The notes beneath the pieces were generated by a model. That model had not been told where the DNA came from. It made no database searches and worked only from the letters and a program-made list of their open reading frames with translations. A program made the translations under genes and the position numbers. A DNA stretch of 64,000 nucleotides from CAYJRR01 sp964372275 [NCBI: uncultured bacterium] (GTDB lineage: Bacteria > CAYJRR01), in contig CAYJRR010000004.1 in assembly GCA_964372275.1 (NCBI GenBank), positions 4,965-68,964 on the forward strand. The letters run 5' to 3'. This document shows positions 43,441-51,477 of the stretch, piece after piece; the stretch's first letter is position 1, and each line of letters opens with the position of its first letter.

Positions 43441-44256
43441 TCATTTTTCCCGGGTGCGGAACTTCGGATTCCAGGTGAAGCGGACGAGGTAGAGGTCGTA
43501 GGGATCGTTTCCGTCGACGGCCGGCGCATGCTGCCAGACAAGCCCCAGCCAGGTCGCGACCGCGCCGGCGCCGACGTCGAGACCCAGCGACTCGGTGAGG
43601 TAGGGCGCCAGGCGGCGGTGCGTCCTGTCGAGGTTGTCGGGGTACGGACCGGGTCCGATCGTCGTGAGGGTACTCCTCCCGTTCCAGACGTAGGCGACGC
43701 TCGCCATCGGAGCGACCAGGAACCGATCGCCGTAGGTGAGATGAATCGAAATCGGCGCGGAGAGGGCGGTGGAGTGAATCGTACCGTCTCCTTCGTCCAA
43801 CACTCCCCACGCGATGCGAGTCGTCGCCGACGTCAATCCGGCCTGGACGACGCAAAACGCCCGGTCCGAGACCAGTCGTTTCCAACCGATTGCAGTCTGT
43901 AGCGCCAAGTCGTCGGCGGTGGCGTTGTTCCACTCACCGTCGACCCGGATCCGAGCGTGACTGCCGATTCCGTGGAGGATTGCGCCGAACTCCCACGACC
44001 AGGTTCGGCTGATGCCGAGATGCAACCCGCCCAAGAGCCCGAAGCCGGTGTTGTAGGAGAAATCCCGTTCGTCGGCGACGACCGTATCGAAACCGACGAC
44101 GAGCCGGAAATCGAGCGTCGAGTAGTAGCCGCGCTGCATCGGGGGAGGCGTCCAGCGAACCGAGCGCGGGACCGACGCCTGCGCGGCAGCCGACGACGAG
44201 GCGACTGCCAGCCCGCCGGCGAACGCAATCGACTGAAGAAAACGATGGCTTCGCAT
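43441..44256 (-). CDS. Probable outer-membrane beta-barrel protein
   Basis: This 271-residue protein has a signal peptide (IAFAGGLAVASSSAAAQA). The mature part alternates hydrophobic and polar residues with many aromatic strand ends (YYSTLDFRLVVGFDTVV, RTWSWEFGAILHGIG, FLVAPMASVAYVWNG), and the C-terminal strand is YLVRFTWNPKF, fitting an 8-12 strand barrel. No named porin family is recognised. It is the only likely pore or receptor in the six-gene operon and would place the system at the outer membrane. Confidence 0.7.
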   Translation of the reverse strand: MRSHRFLQSIAFAGGLAVASSSAAAQASVPRSVRWTPPPMQRGYYSTLDFRLVVGFDTVVADERDFSYNTGFGLLGGLHLGISRTWSWEFGAILHGIGSHARIRVDGEWNNATADDLALQTAIGWKRLVSDRAFCVVQAGLTSATTRIAWGVLDEGDGTIHSTALSAPISIHLTYGDRFLVAPMASVAYVWNGRSTLTTIGPGPYPDNLDRTHRRLAPYLTESLGLDVGAGAVATWLGLVWQHAPAVDGNDPYDLYLVRFTWNPKFRTREK

Positions 44257-44268
44257 CGACCTCGCGAC

Positions 44269-44814
44269 CTACTGGACCTTGTCCTCGGGCGCCTTGCTCT
44301 CCGCATCGAGCATCGTGGCCGTGGGGTCGATGGAGCCCCCGAGGCACCACCGGTGGGGGTTTTCGATCGCCGTGGGGTTGTTTTTTGCCCACCTGCACTC
44401 CGCCTTCTTCAGCGCCTTCAACCGCTTCACGCATTGGATCCAATGCCCACCGTCGGTGCCGGGACCGAACTCCGTGAACACTCCGGGGCTGACCGGCAGC
44501 TTTGGATTGAAGTTCTTCCGGCAGTAGTTCTCCTTCTGCCGCTCGGTCAACTCCCCCTTGAACATCTTCTGCTGCTCCGCGGTGACTTCGCCGAACGCAT
44601 GGACCACGGCCTTCGGAACGGCCAGAGGATCGCCCCCACTCTCTCCACTTTCGGCGTCAGGACCGCACGTCCCGTCGCACCTGCATTGGGGAAGCATGTT
44701 GCCATTTCCGTCGGTGCAGCCGACTTTCGATTGTCCCCAGGCAATGGAGGAGAGAACCAGCACCGAGCCAAGGCAGAAAACGCCAAGAACGTCCTTCCAG
44801 CAGCCCGCGCTCAT
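44269..44814 (-). CDS. Secreted Cys-rich small protein
   Basis: This is a 181-residue protein. ATG 44814 is chosen over a TTG at 44856 because it is preceded by a GGGAAG purine tract and leaves a normal signal peptide (VFCLGSVLVLSSIAWGQ). The mature start is Cys-rich (CTDGNG, then QCRCDGTCGPDAESGES). Three further Cys lie in NYCRKNF, HWIQCVKRLKALKKAEC and RWCLGG, suggesting disulfides. The DAESG motif is shared with the protein at 40542. It is the first gene of the envelope operon; no family is recognised. Confidence 0.65.
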   Translation of the reverse strand: MSAGCWKDVLGVFCLGSVLVLSSIAWGQSKVGCTDGNGNMLPQCRCDGTCGPDAESGESGGDPLAVPKAVVHAFGEVTAEQQKMFKGELTERQKENYCRKNFNPKLPVSPGVFTEFGPGTDGGHWIQCVKRLKALKKAECRWAKNNPTAIENPHRWCLGGSIDPTATMLDAESKAPEDKVQ

Positions 44815-44918
44815 CTTCCCAACCCTTCGAGAAACGATTTCTTTGGTTTGATGCAACTCGCGGGCGCATTCAAGGACGTGAACCGGCTCTCGGCAACGGA
44901 AAACTCGTGTCCGATTGA

Positions 44919-44953
44919 CATGCTACGCACATGTGAGCATGCTATGCACATGT
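44919..44953. promoter_or_regulatory. Duplicated 16-bp operator of the vapBC pair
   Basis: CATGCTACGCACATGT (44919-44934) is repeated as CATGCTATGCACATGT (44938-44953), 15 of 16 bases identical and 19 bp apart. It overlaps the possible antitoxin starts (ATG 44944 and 44950). Each unit contains near-palindromic halves. This fits autoregulatory sites bound by ribbon-helix-helix antitoxins. Confidence 0.6.
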
Positions 44954-45183
44954 CGAAGATGATTCAGATCCGAAACGTCCCCGACGAGGTCCACCGTCGG
45001 CTGAAGGCTCGAGCGGCAGAGGCGGGGATGACGCTTTCCGATTACCTGCGCAGGGAGGTCACGGAGGTCGCGCGCCGTCCCACCGTTCACGATCTCGTGG
45101 AGCGGCTCCGCTCGCGCACCGCGGTCCACCTGCCGACCAGCGCCGCGTCCGCCGTCCGAGAGGAGCGGGACCTTCGCACGTGA
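44950..45183 (+). CDS. vapB: Ribbon-helix-helix antitoxin (FitA/VapB type)
   Basis: This is a 77-residue protein. MSKMIQIRNVPDEVHRRLKARAAEAGMTLSDYLRRE is the classic Arc-like ribbon-helix-helix DNA-binding start of FitA/VapB antitoxins. The C-terminal 35 residues would wrap the toxin. In-frame ATGs also exist at 44944 and 44959; 44950 gives the usual M-x-K-MIQIRNVP beginning. The stop overlaps the toxin GTG by 4 bp. It neutralises VapC and probably represses its own promoter through the adjacent duplicated operator. Confidence 0.87.
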   Translation: MSKMIQIRNVPDEVHRRLKARAAEAGMTLSDYLRREVTEVARRPTVHDLVERLRSRTAVHLPTSAASAVREERDLRT

Positions 45184-45578
45184 CCGTCCTGGACGCCTCT
45201 GTCGTGGTCGACCTCCTCCTGCGATCGACGCGCGATTTCGACGCCGTAGCCGCCCGCATCGCGGCGGAGGCGCCGCGACTCGCGGCGCCGCACCTGCTGG
45301 ATGCCGAAGTGGCCCAGGTGCTGCGCCGATTCGTGCGAAGCGGCGACCTCTCGCCGTCGCGTGCGACGGAAGCGCTGATCGATCTCGACGGGCTGCCCGT
45401 GACCCGCTATCCGCACCTTCCGCTCCTTCGGCGGGCGTTCTCCCTGCGGGAGAACGCGACGATCTACGACGCGCTCTACCTGACCCTCGCCGAGGCGCTC
45501 GGCGGTCCGCTTCTGACGCGGGATCGCGCCCTCGCCTCGGTCCCCGGCCATCGCGTGCGGGTCGAGGTCTTGTCCTAG
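45180..45578 (+). CDS. vapC: PIN-domain toxin ribonuclease (VapC type)
   Basis: This is a 132-residue PIN-domain endoribonuclease. The acidic metal-binding residues are Asp5 (VLDASVVVD), Glu43 (LLDAEVAQVL), Asp97 (IYDALYLTLAE) and Asp115 (LLTRDRAL), so the active site appears complete. The GTG start overlaps the antitoxin stop, ensuring antitoxin is made first. In related pairs the toxin cuts tRNA or rRNA; the target here is unknown. Confidence 0.9.
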   Translation: MTVLDASVVVDLLLRSTRDFDAVAARIAAEAPRLAAPHLLDAEVAQVLRRFVRSGDLSPSRATEALIDLDGLPVTRYPHLPLLRRAFSLRENATIYDALYLTLAEALGGPLLTRDRALASVPGHRVRVEVLS

Positions 45579-45631
45579 AGGATGGGCGCAGAAGGCCGCG
45601 CCGACCGCGGTTCGCGTCGGTTCGAGTCGCC

Positions 45632-45661
45632 TTGACCGGTCTCGACCCTCGCTGCTATCAA
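45632..45661 (+). promoter_or_regulatory. Sigma-70-like promoter of the lysine operon
   Basis: TTGACC (45632-45637) and TATCAA (45656-45661) are separated by 18 bp. The leader to the kamA GTG would be about 20 nt and includes the ribosome site AGGGGG (45676-45681). It is one of the few spots in the window with both hexamers recognisable. Confidence 0.5.
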
Positions 45662-45687
45662 CCCTCTTTCCTTTCAGGGGGTTGGCC

Positions 45688-46956
45688 GTGGGCGCGCTTC
45701 GCCTTTCGGCGTGGCGGTCGGTGTCCGACGAGGACTGGGCCGACGGACGCTGGCAACTCAAGAACCGCGTCACGACGCGCGCGGCGCTGGAGTCGGTCCT
45801 CGCCCTTTCCGACGACGAGCGGGCCGGCGTCGCCGCCGCCGAGACGAGCGGCGGATTCGAGTGGGGGATCACCCCCTACTACCTCGACCTCGTCGACCCC
45901 TCCGATCCGCGCGATCCGATCCGGTTGCAGTGCGTTCCGCGCGGCGCGGAGGGGCACGTCGTTCCGCACGACCGGGTCGATCCGCTCGGGGAGGACCCGA
46001 AGATGCCGGTGCCGGGGCTGGTGCACCGCTATCCGGATCGCGTCCTCCTGCTGTTGACCGACCGCTGCAGCGTCTATTGCCGCTTCTGCACCCGCCGGAG
46101 GCTGGTCGGGACGGAGGAGCGTCAGCTTCGCGCCGCGGAGCTGGATCGCATCGTCGACTACCTCCAGAGCCGGCCGGAGGTCCGCGAGGTGATCGTCTCC
46201 GGCGGCGATCCGCTGGTCGCCGGCGACCGATTCCTGGAGACGACGCTCGCCCGGTTGCGCGCGCTCCCGTCGATCGAGCTGTTGCGGATCCACACCCGCA
46301 TGCCGGTGGTCTGCCCGCAGCGGATCACCGCGCGGCTCGCGCGGACGCTCCGGCGCTTCCAGCCGCTCTACGTCGTCACCCACTTCAACCACCCCTACGA
46401 GGTCACCCCGGAGGCGGCGGCCGCCTGCGCGCGGCTCGCCGACGCCGGCGTGCCGCTCGCCAATCAGGCGGTGCTGCTCGCCGGGGTCAACACCGACGCC
46501 GCGATCCTCGAGGCGCTTTCCCGGGAGCTCTTGCGCGTGCGCGTCCGGCCCCACTACCTCCATCAGGGGGACCTCGCGTCGGGGACCGAGCACTTCCGCA
46601 CGCCGCTCGACGCGGGTGTCCGTCTCCTCTCCGCGCTCCGAGGGCGCCTGTCGGGGCTCGGGATCCCGCAGCTGATCGTCGACCTGCCCGGCGGCAAGGG
46701 GAAGGTCTCGGTCGCGGCCGACCCGGTCGCCCGCCGCCACGGCCGCGAGATCGACTTCCACGCCCCGCTGGGAGGGACCGCGCGCTACGTCGAACCGGCG
46801 GCGACCGACCTCGCCTGCTCGACGGCCCACGCGGTCGCGCGCCGCTACCGCATCGCGCCGACCGAGGCCCGCCCCGCCCTCGACGCGGCCGCCACCGCGC
46901 GGCGTCCGGCGGACGCTCCTCTCGTGCGACTCGCCCGGCCGGGAGGACGACAGTGA
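45688..46956 (+). CDS. kamA: Lysine 2,3-aminomutase
   Basis: This is a 422-residue radical SAM, PLP-dependent enzyme that converts L-lysine to L-beta-lysine, the first step of lysine fermentation. The cluster motif CSVYCRFC has Cys127, Cys131 and Cys134. GGDPLVAGD, HTRMPVV, THFNHPYE and LLAGVND-like LLAGVNTDAAIL follow, then the Lys of LPGGKGKV, the usual PLP lysine. GTG 45688 is preferred over TTG 45682 because AGGGGG lies 6 nt upstream. It heads an operon with kamD, kamE, kal and kce, which distinguishes it from EpmB or AblA homologues. The stop overlaps kamD. Confidence 0.95.
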   Translation: MGALRLSAWRSVSDEDWADGRWQLKNRVTTRAALESVLALSDDERAGVAAAETSGGFEWGITPYYLDLVDPSDPRDPIRLQCVPRGAEGHVVPHDRVDPLGEDPKMPVPGLVHRYPDRVLLLLTDRCSVYCRFCTRRRLVGTEERQLRAAELDRIVDYLQSRPEVREVIVSGGDPLVAGDRFLETTLARLRALPSIELLRIHTRMPVVCPQRITARLARTLRRFQPLYVVTHFNHPYEVTPEAAAACARLADAGVPLANQAVLLAGVNTDAAILEALSRELLRVRVRPHYLHQGDLASGTEHFRTPLDAGVRLLSALRGRLSGLGIPQLIVDLPGGKGKVSVAADPVARRHGREIDFHAPLGGTARYVEPAATDLACSTAHAVARRYRIAPTEARPALDAAATARRPADAPLVRLARPGGRQ

Positions 46957-48566
46957 GCCGCGAACGCGGGCCGATCCAGGTCGACGCCAGGAAGATCGCG
47001 GCCGCGCGCGCGCTGGCCGAGTCGATCACCGCCGACGTGCAGGCGTTCATCGACCGCCATACCACCGTTTCGGTCGAACGCAGCGTGCTGCGGCTGCTCG
47101 GCGTCGACGGCGCGCACAGGGCCGACGGCGCCGAGGTACCGCTGGTGAACGTCGTCGTCGAGGAGGTCCGAAAGGCAGGAAGGCTCGACGACGGGATCGC
47201 CTCCGTCCTCGCCGCCGCGGAGAAGACGCAGGGCGGAAGCCTCCAGGAGGTCTGCGAACGGATCGCCCGGAAGGAGATCGAGCCAGGCAGCCTTCCGCGA
47301 CTCGATCCCGGCGAGGTCGAGGCGATGCTAGGGCTCAGAGCCGACGACGCGGTGGCGCGCCTGCACGCCTGCCGCGATCGGAAGCGGGAGAAGCTGGCGA
47401 AGTACGGCGACGCGACCCGGCCCTACAACTACGTGATCGTCGCCACCGGGAACATCTTCGAGGACGTTGTGCAGGCGAAGGCCGCCGTCGACGCCGGCGC
47501 CGACATCATCGCGGTGATCCGCTCCACCGCGCAGTCGTTGCTCGACTACGTCCCGATCGGCACCACCACCACCGGCTTCGGCGGCACCTGGGCCACCCGC
47601 GAGAACTTCCGCGTGATGCGCGCCGCGCTCGACGAAGAAGAGAAGAAGCGGAACCGCTACCTCCGGCTGACCAACTACTCCTCCGGGCTGTGCATGTCGG
47701 AGATTGCGGTCCTGGCCGCGTTCGAGGACCTCGACTGCCTGCTGAACGACTCGATGTACGGGATCCTCTTCCGCGACATCAACATGAAACGGACCTTCGT
47801 CGACCAGTACTTCAGCCGGCTGGTCTGCGCCAACGCCGGGATCATGATCCAGACCGGCGAGGACAACTACCTCACCACCGCCGAGTCGCTGGGCGCCTTC
47901 CACCAGGTCGTCGCCAGTCAGTTCATCAACGAGTCGTTCGCCAAGCGCGCCACCCTGCCGGACGAGCTGATCGGACTCGGACACGCCTACGAGATGGACC
48001 CGGCGACCCCCGACTCCTTCCTCCTGGAGCTAGGACAGGCGCTGCTGGTCCGGGAGTGCTTCCCGCACGCGCCATTGAAGTACATGCCGCCGACGCGGCA
48101 CATGACGGGCGACATCTTCTTCGGCCACGTCTACGACTCGTTCTTCACGCTCGCGTGCGTCTGGAGCCGTCAGACGACGCAGCTTTTGGGAATGCCGACC
48201 GAGGCGGTTCACACCCCGCTCCTGATGGACCGCTACCTCTCGCTGGGCGCGGCGAACTACGTGAAGCGGGCCGCGGCGGGGATCGCCTCTGAGGTCCGGT
48301 TCGCGCCCGACGGCATCGTCCAGACGCGCGCGCGCCAGGTGCTCGACGAGGCGCTCGCGCTCCTGGAGGAGGTCCGGCGCGTCGGATTGATGAAGGCGAT
48401 CTCGCTCGCGCGCTTCGCCGACGTGAAACGCCCGGTCGACGGCGGAAAGGGGCTGGAGGGGGTGGTTCCCAAGTCCCGCCGCTACGCGAATCCGCTGTCG
48501 GGGCGGATGCTTGAGGGCCGTCCCGCGAATAAATCGAAGGGGCGTTCCGTCGACCTTCGCAGGTAG
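46953..48566 (+). CDS. kamD: Beta-lysine 5,6-aminomutase alpha subunit
   Basis: This 537-residue TIM-barrel subunit of the adenosylcobalamin- and PLP-dependent 5,6-aminomutase converts beta-lysine to 3,5-diaminohexanoate. Family-typical stretches are YNYVIVATGNIFEDVVQAKAAVDAGADIIAVIRSTAQSLLDYVP, GGTWATRENFRVMRAAL, LRLTNYSSGLCMSEIAVLA and LKYMPPTRHMTGDIFFGHVYD. The GTG start overlaps the kamA stop. Unusually, the beta subunit gene does not follow directly: a lipoprotein gene lies between them. Confidence 0.95.
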   Translation: MSRERGPIQVDARKIAAARALAESITADVQAFIDRHTTVSVERSVLRLLGVDGAHRADGAEVPLVNVVVEEVRKAGRLDDGIASVLAAAEKTQGGSLQEVCERIARKEIEPGSLPRLDPGEVEAMLGLRADDAVARLHACRDRKREKLAKYGDATRPYNYVIVATGNIFEDVVQAKAAVDAGADIIAVIRSTAQSLLDYVPIGTTTTGFGGTWATRENFRVMRAALDEEEKKRNRYLRLTNYSSGLCMSEIAVLAAFEDLDCLLNDSMYGILFRDINMKRTFVDQYFSRLVCANAGIMIQTGEDNYLTTAESLGAFHQVVASQFINESFAKRATLPDELIGLGHAYEMDPATPDSFLLELGQALLVRECFPHAPLKYMPPTRHMTGDIFFGHVYDSFFTLACVWSRQTTQLLGMPTEAVHTPLLMDRYLSLGAANYVKRAAAGIASEVRFAPDGIVQTRARQVLDEALALLEEVRRVGLMKAISLARFADVKRPVDGGKGLEGVVPKSRRYANPLSGRMLEGRPANKSKGRSVDLRR

Positions 48567-48569
48567 AAT
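48564..48569 (+). promoter_or_regulatory. -10-like TAGAAT inside the kam operon
   Basis: TAGAAT overlaps the kamD stop and lies about 25 bp before the lipoprotein ATG. It could give the inserted lipoprotein and kamE-kal-kce their own transcript. No convincing -35 was found. Confidence 0.35.
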
Positions 48570-48593
48570 CCACGAGAACTCTTGGAGGGTCCC

Positions 48594-49265
48594 ATGGTCT
48601 CCACGCCGAACCCGCGCAACGCTCCGGTCCTGGTCCCGGTCCTGACGGCGGTCGCGTCGATCGCCAGCCTCGTCGCGGGCTGCGGACCGCCGCCCGCCAC
48701 GCCGCGCGCCGAGACGATCGAGCAGTGGGCGACCGGGAGCACCTCCTCCTCGAACGGATCGACGGGGACCGACTGGGCGTCGATCCAGGCGTTGGGGGAA
48801 CCGGACGTCGTCGACGAGTTCGGGACTCCGATCTGCGACGACAACCCGAACGCCTGGTCGCCGGCCGAGGCCAATCCGGTGCCCGGCGTGAGCGGCGGCG
48901 ACTACATCGACGATTGGCTCGAGCTCACCTACGACTACTACGTCTTCGTACGCAAGGTCCGCATCTACGAGACGTTCGCGCCGGGGGCGATCGTGGCGGT
49001 CGACCTGGAGCGCACCGACGGCGCGCTGCCGCCGCTGCCGGTCTACGAGAACCCCGACGGCAACGGCGAGATCCCCGGGCCCACGCCGTGCCCGAGCGTC
49101 TTCAAGATCGAGACGACGAACGGACCGACCCCCGACCAGTACAACCGGGTGGTGATCTACATCGACTCCAACCTGGTCGGCGACGTCAACGGCGTGAACG
49201 GGTCGGAGGACGACTACAACGAGATCGACGCCGTCCAGCTGATCGGCGACATCCTCGTCGACTGA
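48594..49265 (+). CDS. Lipoprotein inserted between kamD and kamE
   Basis: This is a 223-residue exported protein. ATG 48594 follows a GGAGGG ribosome site. The signal ends in a lipobox (ASLVAGCGPPP). The mature part (ATGSTSSSNGSTGTDWASIQALGEPD, CDDNPNAWSPAEA, DDWLELTYDYYVFVRKVRIYETFAPG) resembles the jelly-roll ligand-binding domain of pappalysin-like surface proteins in myxobacteria. No enzymatic residues are evident. Its location inside a catabolic operon suggests a lysine- or peptide-related surface role, or simply an insertion; both are inferences. Confidence 0.75.
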   Translation: MVSTPNPRNAPVLVPVLTAVASIASLVAGCGPPPATPRAETIEQWATGSTSSSNGSTGTDWASIQALGEPDVVDEFGTPICDDNPNAWSPAEANPVPGVSGGDYIDDWLELTYDYYVFVRKVRIYETFAPGAIVAVDLERTDGALPPLPVYENPDGNGEIPGPTPCPSVFKIETTNGPTPDQYNRVVIYIDSNLVGDVNGVNGSEDDYNEIDAVQLIGDILVD

Positions 49266-49272
49266 CCGGCGC

Positions 49273-50076
49273 ATGGACGCCCATCTGCCGAAGACCTCCT
49301 CCGCGGGAGGGGCTCGCGGTCCGGACCCGAAGAACCTACGAGCCTACGGCGACATGTGGGACGACGGGACGCTGCAGGTCTCGTTCTGCCTGCCGATGGA
49401 GGCGGGTCCCGAGGCGCGCGAGGCGGCGACCCAATACCTGCAGAAGCACGGTTTCAAGAAGATCGGGATCGCGGAGATGGGGCGGGCGGCCGCCGGGTTC
49501 TCCTTCTTCGTCGCCTATGTCCGCTCGCCGGTCTCGGTCGACGTCACGCGGATCCGCGTGCCCAAGGTCGACACCCCACGTCTGTCGTTCGACGAGGTGA
49601 ACGACCTCCTGCGAACGCGGCTCGGTCGGAAGTTGGTGGTCGTGGGGGCCTGCACCGGCGCCGATGCCCACACCGTCGGGATCGACGCGATCATGAACAT
49701 GAAGGGGTTCGCCGGGGACTACGGGCTCGAGCGCTACCCCGAGATCGAGGCCCACAACCTGGGGGCCCAGGTGCACAACCGCGACCTGGTGGCGAAGGCG
49801 AAGGAGCTCGGGGCCGACGCCATCCTCGTTTCGCAGGTGATCACCCAGCACGACATCCACGTCGAGAACCTGCGCGAGCTGATGGAGGAGATCGAGAAGG
49901 CGGGGATGAAGGAGAGGCTGATCACCGTCGTCGGGGGTCCGCGCGTCACGCACCGGCTGGCAGTGGAGCTCGGCTTCGACGCCGGGTTCGGACGGGGGGC
50001 GACCCCGTCGGAGGTTGCCTCGTATCTTTCGCAGGAGCTGCTGAAGCGGTCGAAGCCGGCGAAAGGCGAGCGGTGA
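49273..50076 (+). CDS. kamE: Beta-lysine 5,6-aminomutase beta subunit
   Basis: This 267-residue cobalamin-binding subunit carries D131-A-H133-T-V-G136, the DxHxxG base-off B12 motif. Lys144 (MNMKG) is the lysine that forms the internal aldimine with PLP. Both fall at the same residue numbers known for the characterised enzyme. The Rossmann-like C-terminus contains ADAILVSQVITQHDIHVENL. It works with KamD in the cytoplasm. It starts 7 bp after the inserted lipoprotein gene and has no strong ribosome site of its own, so translation may depend on that gene. Confidence 0.95.
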   Translation: MDAHLPKTSSAGGARGPDPKNLRAYGDMWDDGTLQVSFCLPMEAGPEAREAATQYLQKHGFKKIGIAEMGRAAAGFSFFVAYVRSPVSVDVTRIRVPKVDTPRLSFDEVNDLLRTRLGRKLVVVGACTGADAHTVGIDAIMNMKGFAGDYGLERYPEIEAHNLGAQVHNRDLVAKAKELGADAILVSQVITQHDIHVENLRELMEEIEKAGMKERLITVVGGPRVTHRLAVELGFDAGFGRGATPSEVASYLSQELLKRSKPAKGER

Positions 50077-50139
50077 CGGCTGTCCGCGCCGTCCCGCGCG
50101 GGCGTTGACGTCGACCCGTTCGGTTGTTGTCATCCTCCT

Positions 50140-50655
50140 GTGAGCCGCGACGACAAGACCCGAGAGACGAAGGCCCCGCGCCCGCTGTCCGGCGACCGGT
50201 CCCGCACGAGCGGCGGGTCGGCCGACCCTTGGGCGGCCGACGAGCAGACGCGGCTTTCGAAGCAGCGCCGGCCGCAGGCCAAGCTCCGTCTGCGGATGTC
50301 GACGCACGACGCCCACTACGGCGGGAACCTCGTCGACGGAGCGCGGATGTTGGCGCTGTTCGGCGACGTGGCGACCGAGCTGTTGATCCGACTCGACGGC
50401 GACGAAGGGTTGTTCCGCGCCTACGATCGGGTCGAGTTCCTGGCGCCGGTCCACGCCGGCGACTACGTCGAAGCGGTCGGGCGTCTGGTCGACCTGGGGA
50501 ACACGTCGCGCCGGATCGAGTTCGAGGCGTGGAAAGTGATCCGCGCGCGCCCCGACCTCTCCGACTCCGCGGCCGAGGTGCTCGAGGAACCGGTGCTGGT
50601 CGCCCGCGCGTCGGGGACCTGCGTCGTCCCCGCCGCGAAACAGAGGCATCGCTAA
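50140..50655 (+). CDS. kal: 3-aminobutyryl-CoA ammonia lyase
   Basis: This is a 171-residue hotdog-fold lyase that removes ammonia from L-3-aminobutyryl-CoA to give crotonyl-CoA, the last dedicated step of lysine fermentation. The block [30 protein letters not shown] and the following [35 protein letters not shown] match Kal closely. The first 45 or so residues are a hydrophilic, Arg/Ser-rich extension not expected in the family. The GTG at 50140 has no clear ribosome site, so the true start might be further in. It lies 2 bp before kce. Confidence 0.9.
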   Translation: MSRDDKTRETKAPRPLSGDRSRTSGGSADPWAADEQTRLSKQRRPQAKLRLRMSTHDAHYGGNLVDGARMLALFGDVATELLIRLDGDEGLFRAYDRVEFLAPVHAGDYVEAVGRLVDLGNTSRRIEFEAWKVIRARPDLSDSAAEVLEEPVLVARASGTCVVPAAKQRHR

Positions 50656-50657
50656 AC

Positions 50658-51476
50658 GTGGACAAGCTGATCGTCACCTGCGCCGTCACCGGCGCCGAAG
50701 TCACCAAGGCCGACAACCCGGCGGTCCCCTACACCCCGGAGGAGCTGGCGGAAAGCTCCGCCGCGGCGGTCGAGGCGGGGGCCGCCGTCATCCACCTGCA
50801 CGTGCGGCACCCCGATGGCCGCCCGGCCTACGAAGCGGAGATCTTCCGCGAGGTGGTGCGGCGGATCCGTGCGCGATGCAATCCGATCGTGATGGTGTCG
50901 ACGGGCGGCGCGGTCGGGATGAGCGTCGAGGAGCGATGCCAGGGCCTCGAAGCCGGCACCGAGATGGCCTCGCTCACCACCGGCACGGTGAACTTCGGTC
51001 GCGACGTCTTCCTCAATGAGCCGGAGACGATCGAGCGGATCGCCGAGACGATCCGGGCGAAGGGGGCGAAGCCGGAGATCGAGGTCTTCGACGCCGGGAT
51101 GATCGACAACGCCGCGGCGCTGGTGAAGAAGGGGCTGCTGCGGCCGCCGCTCGCCTACCAGTTCGTGCTCGGGGTTCCCGGCGGGCTGGGAGCGAGCGCG
51201 CGAAACCTGACCTACCTCGCCGACTCGATCCCTTCCGGGTCGACCTGGACGGTCGCCGGCGTCGGTCGCCACCAGTTCACCATGGCGGCGCACGCCATCC
51301 TGATGGGAGGGAACGTGCGCGTCGGTCTCGAAGACAACGTCTACCTCCGCAAGGGGGTGCTCGCTCCGTCGAACGCGGCGCTGGTGGCGCGTGTGGTGGC
51401 GATCGCCAGGGAGTTCGACCGCGACGTGGCGACCCCCGACGAGGCCCGCGCACTCCTCGGACTGAAGTCGAATTGA
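50658..51476 (+). CDS. kce: 3-keto-5-aminohexanoate cleavage enzyme
   Basis: This is a 272-residue zinc-dependent BKACE (DUF849) enzyme that reacts 5-amino-3-oxohexanoate with acetyl-CoA to give acetoacetate and 3-aminobutyryl-CoA. IVTCAVTGAEVTKADNPAVPYTPEELA at the start, the metal ligands in VIHLHVRHPDGRP, MVSTGGAVGMSVEERC, MASLTTGTVNFG and EVFDAGMI are all present. The operon context with kamA, kamD, kamE and kal fixes the substrate. The GTG start is two bases after the kal stop. Confidence 0.95.
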   Translation: MDKLIVTCAVTGAEVTKADNPAVPYTPEELAESSAAAVEAGAAVIHLHVRHPDGRPAYEAEIFREVVRRIRARCNPIVMVSTGGAVGMSVEERCQGLEAGTEMASLTTGTVNFGRDVFLNEPETIERIAETIRAKGAKPEIEVFDAGMIDNAAALVKKGLLRPPLAYQFVLGVPGGLGASARNLTYLADSIPSGSTWTVAGVGRHQFTMAAHAILMGGNVRVGLEDNVYLRKGVLAPSNAALVARVVAIAREFDRDVATPDEARALLGLKSN

Positions 51477-51477
51477 A

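Noticed and set aside
45601-45650. tRNA-like GGTTCGAGTC near the kamA leader
   Set aside because: No acceptor or anticodon stems could be paired around it.
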